A DNA stretch of 64,000 nucleotides, from assembly GCA_935421135.1 (NCBI GenBank), contig OW285188.1:5074733-5138732 (forward strand), in the 5' to 3' direction. The notes beneath the pieces are model-generated. The model did no database searches and had not been told where the DNA came from. It saw only the letters and a program-made list of their open reading frames with translations. How positions within the stretch are numbered: the first letter of the stretch is position 1; the number at the start of each line of letters is the position of its first letter. The stretch is from Bugulina stolonifera. Lineage: Eukaryota; Bryozoa; Gymnolaemata; Cheilostomatida; Bugulidae. Both the position numbers and the translations under genes were made by a program. Shown in pieces: positions 10,325 to 22,509 of this stretch.

Positions 10325-13300
10325 CTATTCTCTCAGTCTCTTTCCTCCTTTTGGAAATACCGAAGATGTTTCCCAGTCCTTTCGATCAGTTAGGTTCCAT
10401 TCGTAGTCTTTAGAAAGATGCCTCCTAGAAACCGTCCTCCGTGGTCTCCCGCTGATCTTGGGAGATTGTTTAGGTTGCTCTGGAGCTCTCCTAGAACTGG
10501 TCTTCCTTGGTCTTCCGTTGGTCTTGGGAGGTTGCTTAAATTGTTCTGGAGCTCTCTGTACCTCCTCGTCTAACTCCTCCTTGCTCTCTACCTCTTCTTC
10601 GCTCTCCTCCTCTTCTTCGCTCTCCTCCTCTTCTTTGCTTTCCTCCTCTTCTTCACTCTCCTCTTCTTCGCTCTCTCCCTCTGTCTCAAATTCATCCGAG
10701 GAACTTGAATCGTCGTCTATTAGACGTTGTATATTCAGCTTCCTCATGTGCCTCCAGTTTCTCCTAAGTGTCTTACCCTCCACTCTCACATTGTAACTAT
10801 CTGGTTCTTCTCTCTTCTTGATGATAATTCCTCTTTCTCCTTTTCCATTTCCGGTATTCACCCATACTACATCATCTTTTTTGAACTCGGCCTCAGGCTT
10901 GGCAGCTACCCTCCTATCTTTAGCATTCTTCTCTCTCCTTTTGAGGTCCTCATCTCTATCTCTAAACTCCTCCTGAGGGACAGGCGATTCTCCATCAGGG
11001 ATGTTGGTCCTGACATTTCTCCCTATCAAGAGCTCCGACGGGGATCTTCCACTTTCCAAAGGTGTATTACGGTATATTAGAAGCGCCATGTTCTTGTCTC
11101 TCTCCTTATCCCACATGCGCTTCACTGTCTGTACCCCCGTTCCGCCAGGCCGTTACTCTCGTGGTAGTGGGGACTGCTGGTGATATGCTCTATCTTGCTC
11201 TCCAGCATGAAGTTCTTGAAATTTTGACTCACATAACATGGCCCATTGTCACTGCGGAGCTTGCATGGTAGGCCAAACCTCGCAAACACATTCTTCATTT
11301 TCTTCACTACAGCTTCGGATGTCTTCGCCTCGATCTCCATCGCCTCGATCCACCTCGAATAGTACTCAAAGAGATCAGAGCCAAGAGTGTACCATGGTCG
11401 ATCCGGTAGTTCCGAAGACTTCATCGGAAGGGTTTTCATCTTTCTATGAATGATGCACTTGTTACAGCCCTCAATATAATAGCTGTAAGTCTGCTCTCAT
11501 CCCCGGCCAGTAGACGCTAGTCTTGGCTCTTCTATGGCATCTTTCCAGGCCTTGGTGACCTCGGTGGATTCTCTCCATCATAGCCTTCCTTAGATTCCCT
11601 AGGATTACAATCTTGTCATCTCTCATCGCAATGTCATTTTGACAGGATAAGTGCGCTCTCTGGGTCCAATACCGTCTTATCTCTCCTTTGTAGTTCTTTC
11701 CTTTCCTCCTCTACCCTTCTTGTATTTCTCTCAACAGTGTAATGTATTCCTTGCCTTCTCTTCCCTTTAGTCGGATTTCCTCTAGGATCTGGTCATCAAA
11801 GATCTCTTCAGCCTCAGAGACCACCCTTACATGCATCTCAACCCGGTCGATTTGTGCTCGCTCATTTAGTGTCGGCTCCCCAGCCGGTCTTGATAGATGG
11901 TCAGCCAAAAACATTTGGTTTCCAGGTGTGTGGAAAATATCGAAGTGGTACCTCATCAATCTCAATTTAAATCGTTGGCACCGGAGTGGGAGGTTGGCTA
12001 AATCGCTTTCCCCAAGGAGTTTCACCAGCGGCTTGTGGCCTGTTTCCACCTCAAAGTATGTCCCTACGAGAAAGAGGTCGAATTTCTAGCATGCCCAGGT
12101 GATGGCGAGAGCCTCTTTTTCCAGTTGGGCATACCTTTTCTCAGCTTCCGTCAATTTCCTCGACACGAACCCGACAGGCTGCCACTGCTTTGTTTCGTTC
12201 TTCTGCAATAGCGCAGCGCCCGTGGCATAGCAGCTTGAATCCGCAGTCACCCTGTGTTTTGCTCTTACGTCATACTTGGCCAGAACCGGAGCACTGCTTA
12301 TCTCTCTCTTCAGAGCTTCAAAACTCCTCTGTTGGTCGACATCCCAACACCAGTCTCCCTTGCTACCATTCAACTCCTGCAAAGGTTTACTCAGTTCTGC
12401 TAGTCTCGGGCTGAATTTGTGAAGGTAGTTGACCATACACAAAAAGCTCTTCAATTCCTTCTTGCAAGTTGGAGGCTTCATTTCTGTGATTGCTAGGATT
12501 TTCGCCGGGTCTGGCGAGATCCCATTTTCTCCGATGTGGTGTCCCAGAAAGAGGACCTCTCTCACTCTAAACTCGCACTTCTTTTTGTTGAGAGTCATGC
12601 CTGCCTCATCCAGTCTCCCCAAAACCTTCTCAAGTCATCGATCGTGCTCCTCTATGTCTTTTCCGAACACCAAGATGTCGTCCATCATCCACACCACACC
12701 TTTTAGGTCACACAATATCTTACTTATCTGGCGTTGAAATATTTCGGGCTCAGCAGAAATCCCAAATGGCAATTTCCGATATTGAAATCTTCCAAAAGGA
12801 GTTATGAATGTAGTGTATGGCTTCGATGATTCTTCAAGTTCAATTTGCCAAAAGCCTGAGTTGGCGTCCATTTTTGAAAAGATCTTACTGCCTTGTATAA
12901 CTGCTAGTGTCTCCTCAGTTCTCGGTAGCGGAAAATTCTCTCTCTTCACGCACACCATTCCCATGGTTCCTGCACCCTCTCGATCACTTCTAGCCCCTCC
13001 ATTCACTTCAACTCGTTCTCGGTCGCCTCTCTAAGTCCTATGGGGAGTTTTCTTGGCACAGATAGAGCGTAAGGTACGGCATCATCTCTCAGTTGTATTC
13101 TGTACTTCTCCGGAAGTTTACCAAGTTTCTGATACAGTTTAGGGAATTTCACTTCTACCTGAACATTGTAAATCTTTGGAATCAGTCCTAAGGCATCGAT
13201 CTCCGGCGCTCCCAGTAAGTTTGTCGGCGTTTTATCTATCACATAAAACTGTCCCATAGCTTTGCGGTCCCCCACTGCTATCTCCGCATCTAATATCTCC

Positions 13301-13527
13301 TCCTGCTCAAGAGGTCTACCCCCTGCATCCACTAGGTACTTGTGGGATGGCCTTAGTGTCCCTTTAGGTACTTTCAGCTCCTCTCTAGTTTTACTATTTA
13401 TGACTGACAGGTCTGCTCCGGTGTCTATCCGAAAATTTTGGGGCAGGCCAGCTATTTTCACAGTTGTATTGAAGCGTTTTTTTGAGTCCCGTCTGCTGGC
13501 TTCCGTGACTTTGTTGAGTCCATATAG
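10325..13527 (-). pseudogene. Pol of the Ty3/gypsy-type element (PR-RT-RH-IN), broken
   Basis: In order: aspartic protease with RIDTGADLSVI (near 13420); reverse transcriptase with KMDANSGFWQIEL and the active-site block MMDDILVFG (12650-12950), where Y/F-x-DD is usual; RT thumb and RNase H-like domain with ADSSCYATGAALL (12090-12600); integrase with HHCC remnants (HRGHQG near 11560; GCNKC near 11460) and DDE residues in SDLFE, RSDNGP and NGLAERG. An acidic Glu/Ser tail follows, then a repeated RRAPEQ-KQ-PK-GRPR motif. Lesions: TGA at 13003 and 12635, TAG at 12086 and 11711, frameshifts near 12960 and 11480, and a short deletion between SDLFE and YYSRWIE. Confidence 0.85.
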
Positions 13528-14511
13528 TCAGAGAGATTCATCACTAGAGTATTCCGCTCCCTGATTGAAATCTATCATGTGGTCAATCCTATGTTCCTCT
13601 TCCTGGTAGTAAGCAGCCTGATTGACTCCGCCACGATAGCCCCTACCACTGCCCCTGTATCCTGCTCGTCCTCGCGTTGCTCCTCGGTTCCCTCTAAATC
13701 CTCTCCTGCTATTCCCTCTGCTGCTTCCTCGTCTTGGTTCGCCGCAATCTCTGGAAATATGTCCTGGCCTGTTACAGTTAAAGCATGGTATTGTAGGACA
13801 GTTCCGTTGTACATGTGTTCTGCTCCCACAGTTGTAACATATCCCCCAGTGTTAACTGCACCTGCTCCTCTAATATCGGCCTCATTACCCCACGCACCTG
13901 TGTTTGTGATGGTGTGTCTGACTTCTGCACTCCTTCTTTTACTCCTCAATTCCTCGATAGTCCTCTCAGCTGACTCATACTTAGCGCAGGTAGATGTTAA
14001 GTTGGTCACATTGATATCTGGGATCTAATAGTTCTGACTTAAGTTTCTCATTGATCATCCCATTAATCATGATGTGGATGGCTAAGTCCTCTCTGAGGCC
14101 TCCCAGCTGGCAGGAGTGTGACAACTTCAAAATTTGCTGAATGTAGTCTCCCAACTCCTCACTCTGGCTCTGTTTCAAGTTCAGAAAGCGGTGTCGCAAA
14201 ATTGTCTTGTTTTCCCTTTTTGAAAAGTATTCTGCGAACTTATCTACTATGCCCTTAAATTGTATATCTTCCACTGCTATCTCAAATGTGTCAAAGATTT
14301 CCATCCCCTCCTCACCTAGACTGTTCAACAATGCTGCTCCCTTTCTCTTACTCACTTCTTTCACTTTCCTCTCAGCGTCAGCTTCTGTGACCTTTGCAGC
14401 AAAATCTATAGAAATAGCTGCTATTTCAAATCGTTTCAGGAATTTGTTCCAGCTTTCTATTTCATTGTCAGGCTCTATCTTCAGTTGAGGGATGTTCATC
14501 TTGTTTGCCAT
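13528..14511 (-). pseudogene. Gag of the Ty3/gypsy-type element, frameshifted
   Basis: The start is ATG at 14511 (MANKMNIPQLKIEPD). A capsid-like helical region follows (LKQSQSEELGDYIQQILKLS) to about 14000. The frame then shifts through a helical linker (ESAERTIEELRSK) and shifts back before the nucleocapsid. There, two CCHC zinc knuckles are seen at about 13745-13845, CYNCGSRTHVQRNC and CFNCNRPGHISRDC. An Arg/Gly-rich stretch follows. Gag ends at TGA 13528-13530, in the same frame as the downstream protease. The two compensating frameshifts mean this copy is not translatable as one product. Confidence 0.8.
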
Positions 14512-14630
14512 ATCGTATTTTAGTCAAGTTCCAAGTGGAAATGAGTTTTGTTTAGTTTTTGTCTCCCTCTTTTCCAATTTGAAGCGGTCTTCCTCTATTT
14601 GCTTGTCTCTCGTGCTCTTCTCCAAGATAA

Positions 14631-14647
14631 TTTTACCCGTGGTACCA
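14631..14647 (-). other. Primer binding site of the LTR element
   Basis: Directly next to the 5' LTR the minus strand reads TGGTACCACGGGTAAAA. It begins TGG, as expected for pairing with a tRNA 3' CCA end. I cannot assign the tRNA. Confidence 0.6.
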
Positions 14648-14913
14648 TGTAAAGTGACCCTTAGAGAATATAATATAATGTAATAATATTATACCTTGCA
14701 TATAGATAGACGTTTGCTCAGTATGTCTCCTAGATTTCTTTGTCTCCAAAACCCCTCCTTCTCTGTTTTCCTCACTCTCCAAAAGTCCTCGTAATTCCCA
14801 CAATCCTCTAGCCATTCGGTCCTTAACCAATCACAGTGTCTGTTGCATATCGCATCGTATCGAATCCATTATTTCCATTTATCTGAATGTAACTATCACT
14901 AGCGTCCTTCCCA
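14648..14913 (-). repeat. 5' LTR of the Ty3/gypsy-type element
   Basis: Reads TGTAAAG...CTTCCCA on the plus strand. The other LTR is perfect (TGTGAAG...CTTCACA), so each end of this copy carries one change. It lies upstream of gag on the minus strand. Confidence 0.88.
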
Positions 14914-15697
14914 GAGCTAGGACTTCACCAGCAATTTCATGTAAATCTATAAGGGAGCCTCTAGTTTTAACTATTTTGGGCTAGGGGGTCTGCAATTTTT
15001 GCAGTATATCATGTACACTATGACTATTTAGGCCTTAAATAGTTACTATAACTATTATAGATATACTAATAAAACATAAACAATATTGTTATACTACAAC
15101 TATGATGATAATTTGAAATTTGAATTTAAAATAACCATTATTAATATAAATATCTAATATAATTTAATATTTTATTTATATTGTGATTAGACTGATTTCT
15201 ACCTGCTATTTTGATAGCTTAATTTCGAAATCCTAAGTTACAGTTTAATAAATTGTACTACGCTTTTCCTTCATTCTAGAGAGTAGGACATAAGTAGAGA
15301 AGTATTTTCTAATGATGCGCGTTGAATTCAGTTTAACACAACAGGAACGCTATTGCATTTCAAATAATAATAGTCGCTAGCTTGAATTTCTTCTCAGCCC
15401 CCATAAATCTCAAAATTATGTAGCTGATGCAAGTTTTGTTTACTCATCTAGTGTGCAATCGCAAAGCATCCTAGACATCAGTCTAGAATAATTTCTATGC
15501 AATGGAAACATTGCAAGTTTCACTTTGCTGAGCACAAGCGAAGACAACTCCAAATGCAATGTTGAGATGATCAAGAGAAGACAATCACTGCAATAAAGGC
15601 TGACTCTCGGAAAACATCACATTGAGCCAATAGAAAAGTCAGACCTTGTGCCCTTCATCATTAATGAATTATGCTTCAATGATTATTAACCCAATGC
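14914..15697. other. No gene seen
   Basis: AT-rich (15060-15180 especially). No frames, no second copies noticed. Confidence 0.4.
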
Positions 15698-15802
15698 CCA
15701 CAGTGGTAATTCTTTTAAAATAATGCACCACATTGTCATTTCAGGGGACCCCCTGAAATGACAACATAGTGTATTGACATATTTTTGTAATGCTTACTGT
15801 GG
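15698..15802. mobile_element. MITE-like palindrome, copy 1
   Basis: Roughly 105 bp that folds on itself. Outer arms are CCACAGT...ACTGTGG. The core is a perfect 15-bp inverted repeat, TTGTCATTTCAGGGG / CCCCTGAAATGACAA, with an AC loop (15733-15764). A second copy is at 42425-42530. There is no coding sequence. Confidence 0.6.
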
Positions 15803-15839
15803 TTGTTTTTGGCCAGGGATAGGCTGTTGTATACATATG

Positions 15840-16303
15840 TAGTTATGTTATTTAACCAAGGCGACCCATAGGTTCCGAGTCAATACCTAGACTTGTACGT
15901 GAGAAAGAGTATGTTGTGCAGTTCTAGTAAAGAGTTTAGGCATCAAGGTCCAGGGAACCTAATCAGCTGGAACTAACCGTAGCTACGAAAGAAGACTCTG
16001 TATAAGTACATGTAGTATACGTGTAGAAGTGTGTTTGAGATTCAAACATTAACTAGCAGTACAATACAAAGGCACACGCTTTGTGCTTTGTATACACTAC
16101 AATGTAGTTTTAGATTTTTGGTGAAAACTTACGGCAAAAGGCCGGCATACATACAACGTTGTCTGGAATTGCACAGCAAGATGTCTGCTAGGTGGACGAG
16201 GCCCGACCTAACTGATGTCTACATCAAACAAAATATGCCTGAAATGGGGCAAATCTTATGCAAAATTAATTCCAACAATTATATATACAGTACATGTATC
16301 TGA
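15840..16303 (-). repeat. Diverged LTR-family copy
   Basis: Minus-strand order is kept: GGCGACCCATAGGTTCCGAG, GAGAAAGAGTATG, TAGCTACGAAAGAAGACTCT, GGCCGGCATACATACAACG, then CACAGCAAGATG (the CCATCTTG motif) and GGCCCGACCTAACTG. Confidence 0.45.
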
Positions 16304-16889
16304 GATCACGGCCTCCATTACATGAGGATAAAAAAGCTGTTCTACGAATCAATTTATAAGATATAGCCCAGAAAATGCATAACAGAGTAATTCACTAACA
16401 AGTTTGACTATATGTATGTACATGATGTATAATGAAGTAAAAAAAGTAGTTAGGTGAGCATGAGTTGAGCGAGACACAACTGCTAGGCACTTTGTGTATA
16501 TTTAAAATAGGGTGCAGGTATATAAATAAACCATTGTCTAGCTAATGTGGGTCGACCATATATAGATACAATGTACATATACATGTACATGTAGATACTA
16601 CTAGCAGTATTCAACTATCTCAATTGGTAGATATTACAGGCCCAAGCACTCATTTTCAGACATCGGTTGCACACAGTCTTCAGATTAGTATAGCTACCAA
16701 AATAAGTAGGGGAGAAGGGAAAAAGGTGGGCAACAATTTCCAGATTAGTATCGGGTCTGATCTGTCCAGTCTCAAAATGGTTGCCCAGCTTTCTCCTTTT
16801 CCTCCACTCATTTCAGCCTTCTAAATCGGAGAACTACAATGTATGTACGCGCAATGTCTGAAAATGAGCGCCTGGTTCACTGAATTATC

Positions 16890-18450
16890 AGCAATAAGAA
16901 TTCTTATGGTTTATGCTACTGGAGATGACCCATGAAAAAACAATCTTAATCGAAATGATCTTTGTGGGCTTTGGCAATATTGAGATGTTTAAAGTTCATA
17001 ATATGTGTGACCTATATGTACATGCAATGTAGGCCAGTGAAAAGCGTATCGACTATTATACTAGATTTCTGTGTTAAGAAATGATACTACCAGGAGTGAT
17101 TCTTGTTGCAGATGGATACTGCTGTATATACATGTAATACGAGTAAAATAATGTAGTTACTGCTGTTACATGTATGTGCATGTAAAGGTAATGTAGTAGT
17201 GTCTGTTGTAGATAAATGCTACTATAGCATTGTACATGTAATACATGTAAATGTGCATATATAAAGTAGGTACAAGGATATGAACGTCTCAACGTATGGG
17301 CATCATTTGCACCATATACTTGCTGCATTACAATGAATTTGTTTTCGATGACAGAGCCTGTAATAGAACAAATACTTGTTGTTGAGTTAAACTGCATCAA
17401 ATGTTTGTAATTATACTCTGGAAAACATTTCATGCTTGTGAATTGGCAACGTTACACAGATAGTAAGGGTGAGACAGTCTGTTCTACATGTATTATGTTA
17501 TGTCAGTGTCAACCAGCATCTGGTACACCATGCACAAAAAATTCACAGCTGAAGTGTGTTTTACACCCACCTAGTTGGCAATACAGCAACCTCTGCTCAG
17601 TGTGTGGTGCACCACATGTTGGTTGATACGACCATATCATATTTCAAATAAACTGTGCCTTCCCCTTTACTTACAGGGAATATTCTGTATCAAATATTAA
17701 AACAAGTTTTTATTGAATAGACATGGGATAATTTTATATTACTACATGCAGCCTGCATGTATTTTGCATCAAAACAAAATTAATACAATGTAGGTCCTTT
17801 TCAAAAAATAGTAGTATCAATTCCTCAGACCTGCAAGTAGTACTCATAATACAATGTGCTACCATTCGTATACACATTGGTATCAACAGTCAAAAATCTA
17901 TTTGAAAGACATTTTTATATTATATAGCCATAAATTGTGAGTTGTTAGACAGTTTTAAAACTACATTACATTTGCATTGTATTGACATGTTACCTTTCCT
18001 TTTTTTCGAGGGCAAAATCTAAATATAAACTAGGAATGTCTCACTAGTGGCAACGCATCAACTAAAGCTGGACCTACATGTAAATACATGTACAAACTTT
18101 GATGATTAATAGCAGCATACAGCTTGCTTGCACTGGTAGATGAAGTCAAGTTAATGCATACAACATTCAGCGTTAATGCATACAACATTCAGCGTAACCC
18201 GCATTTCTACTGCCATCAAACCAAAATCCCCCACTAAGTCATGTGATAGTTCAACCACTGAATAACAAATACTGCACCTACTGTTTTATGATGGTAGTCT
18301 GGACACCGAGTTCAAAACATACATGCATAATGTACATGCGAATAAATTGAACTTAAGCAGGTAGTAATAATGAAATTACACAGACATACTACCATGTGGT
18401 CAACCATGATAAACAGAGCCAGACATCCTTTAGTAGTTCAATGCTCAGGT
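16890..18450 (+). repeat. Dispersed repeat X, long copy
   Basis: Ordered blocks: GGGCTTTGGCAATATTGAGA (16970), ACCAGCATCTGGTACACC (17510), GACCATATCATATTTCAAAT (17629) and TTCAACCACTGAATAACAAA (18250). The same blocks recur at 19.8-21.0, 22.5-23.2, 25.8-26.2 and 55-59 kb, always on the plus strand. There are no long frames. Confidence 0.6.
18155..18197. repeat. 22-bp tandem duplication
   Basis: TTAATGCATACAACATTCAG plus CG occurs twice in a row, then AACCC. Related copies near 20625 and 25940 have only one unit, so the duplication is local. Confidence 0.7.
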
Positions 18451-18524
18451 TTTGCATGACTGTATTACTTACATAACACAATATATCGTAACTTCGTAAC
18501 TGCTAACACAAGATATACAATGTA

Positions 18525-18760
18525 CATGTACATCTAAATACTGCTGCAGATAGATATAATGCTGTACATCAATGCTGATGCAAATACAGGTAGATAATGC
18601 TGTAGATAGATAGTGTTGTGGATAGATAATGCTCTAGATTGATGCTGCTGTAGATTAATAGTGCATTGTACTGTGGATAGATAGGGCTGTAAATAGATAG
18701 TTATGTAGATAGACGCAGTGTCGTAGATAGATGCAAATGTACATGTACATTGTATACATT
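18525..18760. repeat. Degenerate GTAGATAGATA repeat
   Basis: Irregular units of TGCTGTAGATAGATA type. A shorter relative followed by the same GATGAAACCTGCA tail lies at 61520-61622. Confidence 0.6.
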
Positions 18761-19179
18761 ACAGAAATTATGCTCAAACAGAGGCTGGTTCCACAGCACG
18801 TAGATGCTAATATTACTAAAAATAGATGAAACCTGCAGGAAGCATTATGATATAATCTTATGATAGTACTAATTGACAACTCCGAGTTTGTTCATTTATC
18901 AGGTCCTGAATGTTAGAACACAGTTTGATCTGAAAGGAAACTTTTTGTTTACAATATTGCTGAATACAAGTTGGCCGACCTGATATCTAACATGCGTTAA
19001 CAATAATATTAGTACAGTGAAAAAGGGCATGACTCTTCTTGTTTTTTGGTCTATACTCATAACAACAGTGAAGTAAGTAGCTCCCTGAACTTCTGTTACA
19101 AATCTAACACTGACTCATGTCATATTTTTGTGATAGAGTATTATTACTCTTTAGTTGAAATACGTCAAAAGTGTCTATT

Positions 19180-19770
19180 AATCAGAGATGTGTGCAAGTT
19201 TTATTTTGGAAACTCAAGTTTCCATGGCCAACTCTTCAAGTTACAAGTAAATTCTTTCAGTGACAGATCAAGACTTTCAAGTTACGAGTTAAATACTTAC
19301 ATGTTCCCAGAAACTCAAGGTTTTGTCAAGTTATCCAAGTTGACTACAAGCAAGTTTCAATTCAATTCTTTTCTTGTTTAACTCGAGTCTTTTTATAGAG
19401 CTATTGGGTTATTATTTAGCTTATGGTAAAATGTTGTTAGGAAATGGTGTTAGAAGTTCAAATTTCAAAGCAAAATGTCACAGTTTTAGTGCAAAATGTA
19501 TTGTAATTGTGGTTGTGGTTGGTGGTCATAACTGTAGATATGTCTATTCATTACCATTCACAGCTGCCCAATAAAAACTGGAGTTATTGAACATTTCAAC
19601 ATAATGATGTGTAAGTTGAGAGTCTTTGATCATAGCCATAATTGAATTACAATTCAAGTTTTTGACAGCTGTATATTCAAGTAGAGTCTTTCTAATAAGC
19701 CATAAAATGTTGCTTGAATTAACTCGAGTGAGAGTCTTTAACTCGAGTCTGGCATCTCTGATATTAATGC
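19180..19770 (+). repeat. Repeat Y with AACTCGAGTCT motifs
   Basis: ATAAAATGTTGCTTGAATTA and GAGTCTGGCATCTCTGAT (19700-19765) are found inverted at 49045-49100. CAAGTTTTATTTTGGAAAC (19197) is also found inverted near 49110. AT-rich, no gene. Confidence 0.5.
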
Positions 19771-19784
19771 TCATAAAATTGCTT

Positions 19785-20960
19785 TTCACTGGTGTATGGC
19801 AACCTTACCTAGTTAAAGATATGGCAAGAGTGGGGTATTTTGTTTTGATCTGTTATGTTAGTCTCAGCCGACATGTGGTACACGGTGAACTGCGAACTCA
19901 CAGCATTGTTCGACTTAACACACTACCAGACAAAATGACAGCAACCTTGGCTTAGTGCATGGAGTACCACAAATGCTCGTTGATATGACCATATTATCAT
20001 ATTTGAAATAAACTGGCTCATCCTCTCTGCTTACAGTGCATACAATGACATGAATTACATGGTGGAAGAAATTGACTTGGCCTCTTTAAACTTGTTGTGA
20101 TCTTGTCTCTAGCAAACATCTCCAGTACTTTACTTTCACTTGGCACTCTATGTTTCACCCAGTCATAGAGGTTACACTCTTCCAGTCTAACAATCTTCTG
20201 AATGAACATTGTGCCCTTTTCTGACATTTTTCCATCAAATATTAAAGCGAGCTTTCATTGAGTGGACAGGGAATATTTTGATATTACTACATCTACATGC
20301 ATTTTACATCAGATAGAGATCAATAAATGATGGCAGAGCCTTCCTCAGACTTGCAAGTGGTACTTATATACAATGCACAATCATGTACCATTATAGTGGT
20401 ATACACATGTACTAACATTCAAAAATCTACGTATTTAAAAAGAATTTTCGTATAGCCAGAAAATCTGAGTTATTAGACAATGTTAAAACTTAGTAAATTA
20501 TTTACACTGAATTCACAAGTTAAATTTTTTATTTTGATGATGAAATTAAAATATAAACTAAGAATGTCTCATTATCAATCAATAGCTGCATATAGCCTAC
20601 TTTTACTGGTAAATGAAGGTACACTAATAGATACCGCATTCGGTGTAACCCACATGTCTACCAGCATCAGAATGGAATCCCTGACTAAGTCATGTGATAG
20701 TTCAACCACTGAATAACAAATGCTGCACCTACTGAACTATGATGGTAGTCTGAACACAAACCAGTAGGTGACTGGAGAGTTGTGGTGAAACATTGGTAGT
20801 CTCATAGCCACTGTAAACAAAAGCATCTAAGCATGTAGCGTACATGTATACAATGCCACAAGATCATAATACACATACCAGCATGTAGTTGACCATATTA
20901 AAGTGAACCAGGCACCTTTTAACAGTTCTATGTTCAACTTGTATTACTAACATGTAAGCA
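19785..20960 (+). repeat. Dispersed repeat X, second copy
   Basis: CACTGGTGTATGGCAACCTT, ACATGTGGTACACGGTGAAC, TTGAAATAAACTGGCTCATC and TTCAACCACTGAATAACAAA in the order of copy 1. It shares CTAGCAAACATCTCCAGT with 55190. Confidence 0.6.
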
Positions 20961-21713
20961 GAATGGTAATAGTGATGCAGTGTTAATACAGGGTATAAGC
21001 AACACACGGTGCAGTATAGAGTGTTCACTGGTCAGTCCTACATGTCCAATCTACATATTATTATTGCACTGTACTTTGCATTCACTACCCACACCACACT
21101 TACACTTCTTACAATATGTGTACTGCGTGTACTGTGGTAGTTTCATCCCTTTGAATATTTTTTATACAAACAAATTATCTATTTTTCAAGAATCTTCACC
21201 AAAGAATCATAATATATATAGTTTAAGTTCACACATAACACTCTATGAGATGAGTATCTATTAAATACATGTATATGAGTTAACAAAGTAAGTCTGTAAA
21301 AGTGTGAGGAATATAAGTGGATCCATCTGTGGATGCTGCTGCCATTATTACACAATTATACATGTTCATGTATATGCAGAAGGCAATGCATTGGAATACT
21401 TGCCAAAACCATCATACAAATGAATAAACGGTAATAACTTAGCAGACGACATACCTTTATACATTGCGGTGACTCGGACAACTCCTAAGAGCCGTAGGTT
21501 GACCTACTTGGAGGAGCAAGAAGAGCTTAACCTCGACTCATAACTGACATTAAGGGATTACAGCCTGACCAAACACTTACGTGTGTTAATTGATGTTATT
21601 TTCGCCCTTCACATTGTGTCACCAACCTTGCATCTTTACACTTGTGAATAAAAAACCTACTCACTACAACATGTTATGTAATTGCTATGCACATGTATAA
21701 TTACCTTTTCGTA
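20961..21713. other. No gene seen
   Basis: Non-coding. 21460-21600 (CGGTGACTCGGACAACTCCT...) has the look of a decayed repeat but I cannot place it. Confidence 0.35.
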
Positions 21714-22160
21714 AGAGGCCGACGTCTAAGATATTGTGGTAATTAATCTGCATATTTTGATTTGCATCCAATTGTAAGCATATTTTGTTTAAAGCCGACC
21801 ATTTTTACATCAGCCCTTGTCCACATGGCGGACTTCTTGTTTTGCAATGTCCGGACAATGCTATGCCGTCCCTTTGCCGGAAATTTCGCATTGCTTGTGG
21901 TGATTGCGCAATGCTGTCACTGGACCTTTTACAGGAAGTCTAAAACTGTATAATGCTTGGATGCTTGGATCTCAATGAAAACATTTTTATACTACTTATA
22001 CAGAGTCGTCTCTCTTAGCTAAGGTTAGTTCTATCTGAATCTGATTAGGTCTTTCGACCTTCAAGCCCGAACGTCTTGGTTAGCAAAATAGCTACAGGTA
22101 CTGTTCAATCTTTTATGTAATACAGCAGACCTGGCACTACCCATAGGCTCTCCGATTTTG
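21714..22160 (+). repeat. Diverged LTR-family copy
   Basis: GGCCGACGTCTAAG, CACATGGCGGACTTCTTG, GGATCTCAATGAAAAC (AATAAA lost), CTACTTATACAGAGTCGTC and CATAGGCTCTCCGATTTTG match the family blocks in order. Confidence 0.5.
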
Positions 22161-22509
22161 CCGTATCAAGCCAACACCAGCAACCATATAACCAACACAC
22201 AAACCATTATATTGTGATACATGTACATTAGCGCGTGTTTAGGGATATGCCCAAGCTTTACAACATACAATGTAAATATTTTTTATTAGAGCCACGCTGA
22301 TGTAATAGGCAACTAGTGTAGTGTGGCAAGTGTGTAAAGTCTACAGTTAGCATCCCACCAATTACAGATTAAAATATATTCTGTTGTGTCATACGTTCGA
22401 TAATAAAACTTACTGATAATAAAAACAGATGTGCTACATTTCGCAACAGGTACAGCCATTTATATCTGCACTAAATACGCAGTGAATAAGGTGTAGTGAT
22501 GGTAGTTTT

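Larger units (their letters stand above)
9731..14913 (-). mobile_element. Ty3/gypsy-type LTR retrotransposon, degraded, 5183 bp
   Basis: Two direct 266-bp LTRs (9731-9996 and 14648-14913) enclose minus-strand gag, protease, reverse transcriptase, RNase H and integrase sequence in the Ty3/gypsy order. The flanks GAGTT (9726-9730) and GAGCT (14914-14918) look like a 5-bp target duplication with one change. A primer binding site abuts the right LTR and a purine-rich tract (on the minus strand) abuts the left LTR. The LTRs differ at about 5 of 266 positions. The coding region nevertheless has several stops, frameshifts and an integrase deletion, so this copy cannot make its own polyprotein. Confidence 0.9.

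Noticed and set aside
10458..10796. Ser/Leu-rich plus-strand frame
   Set aside because: Antisense of the Glu/Ser-rich tail of the retrotransposon pol.
13575..14009. 144-aa minus frame as a separate gene
   Set aside because: Only its first part is genuine gag linker; the rest is the wrong frame over the zinc knuckles.
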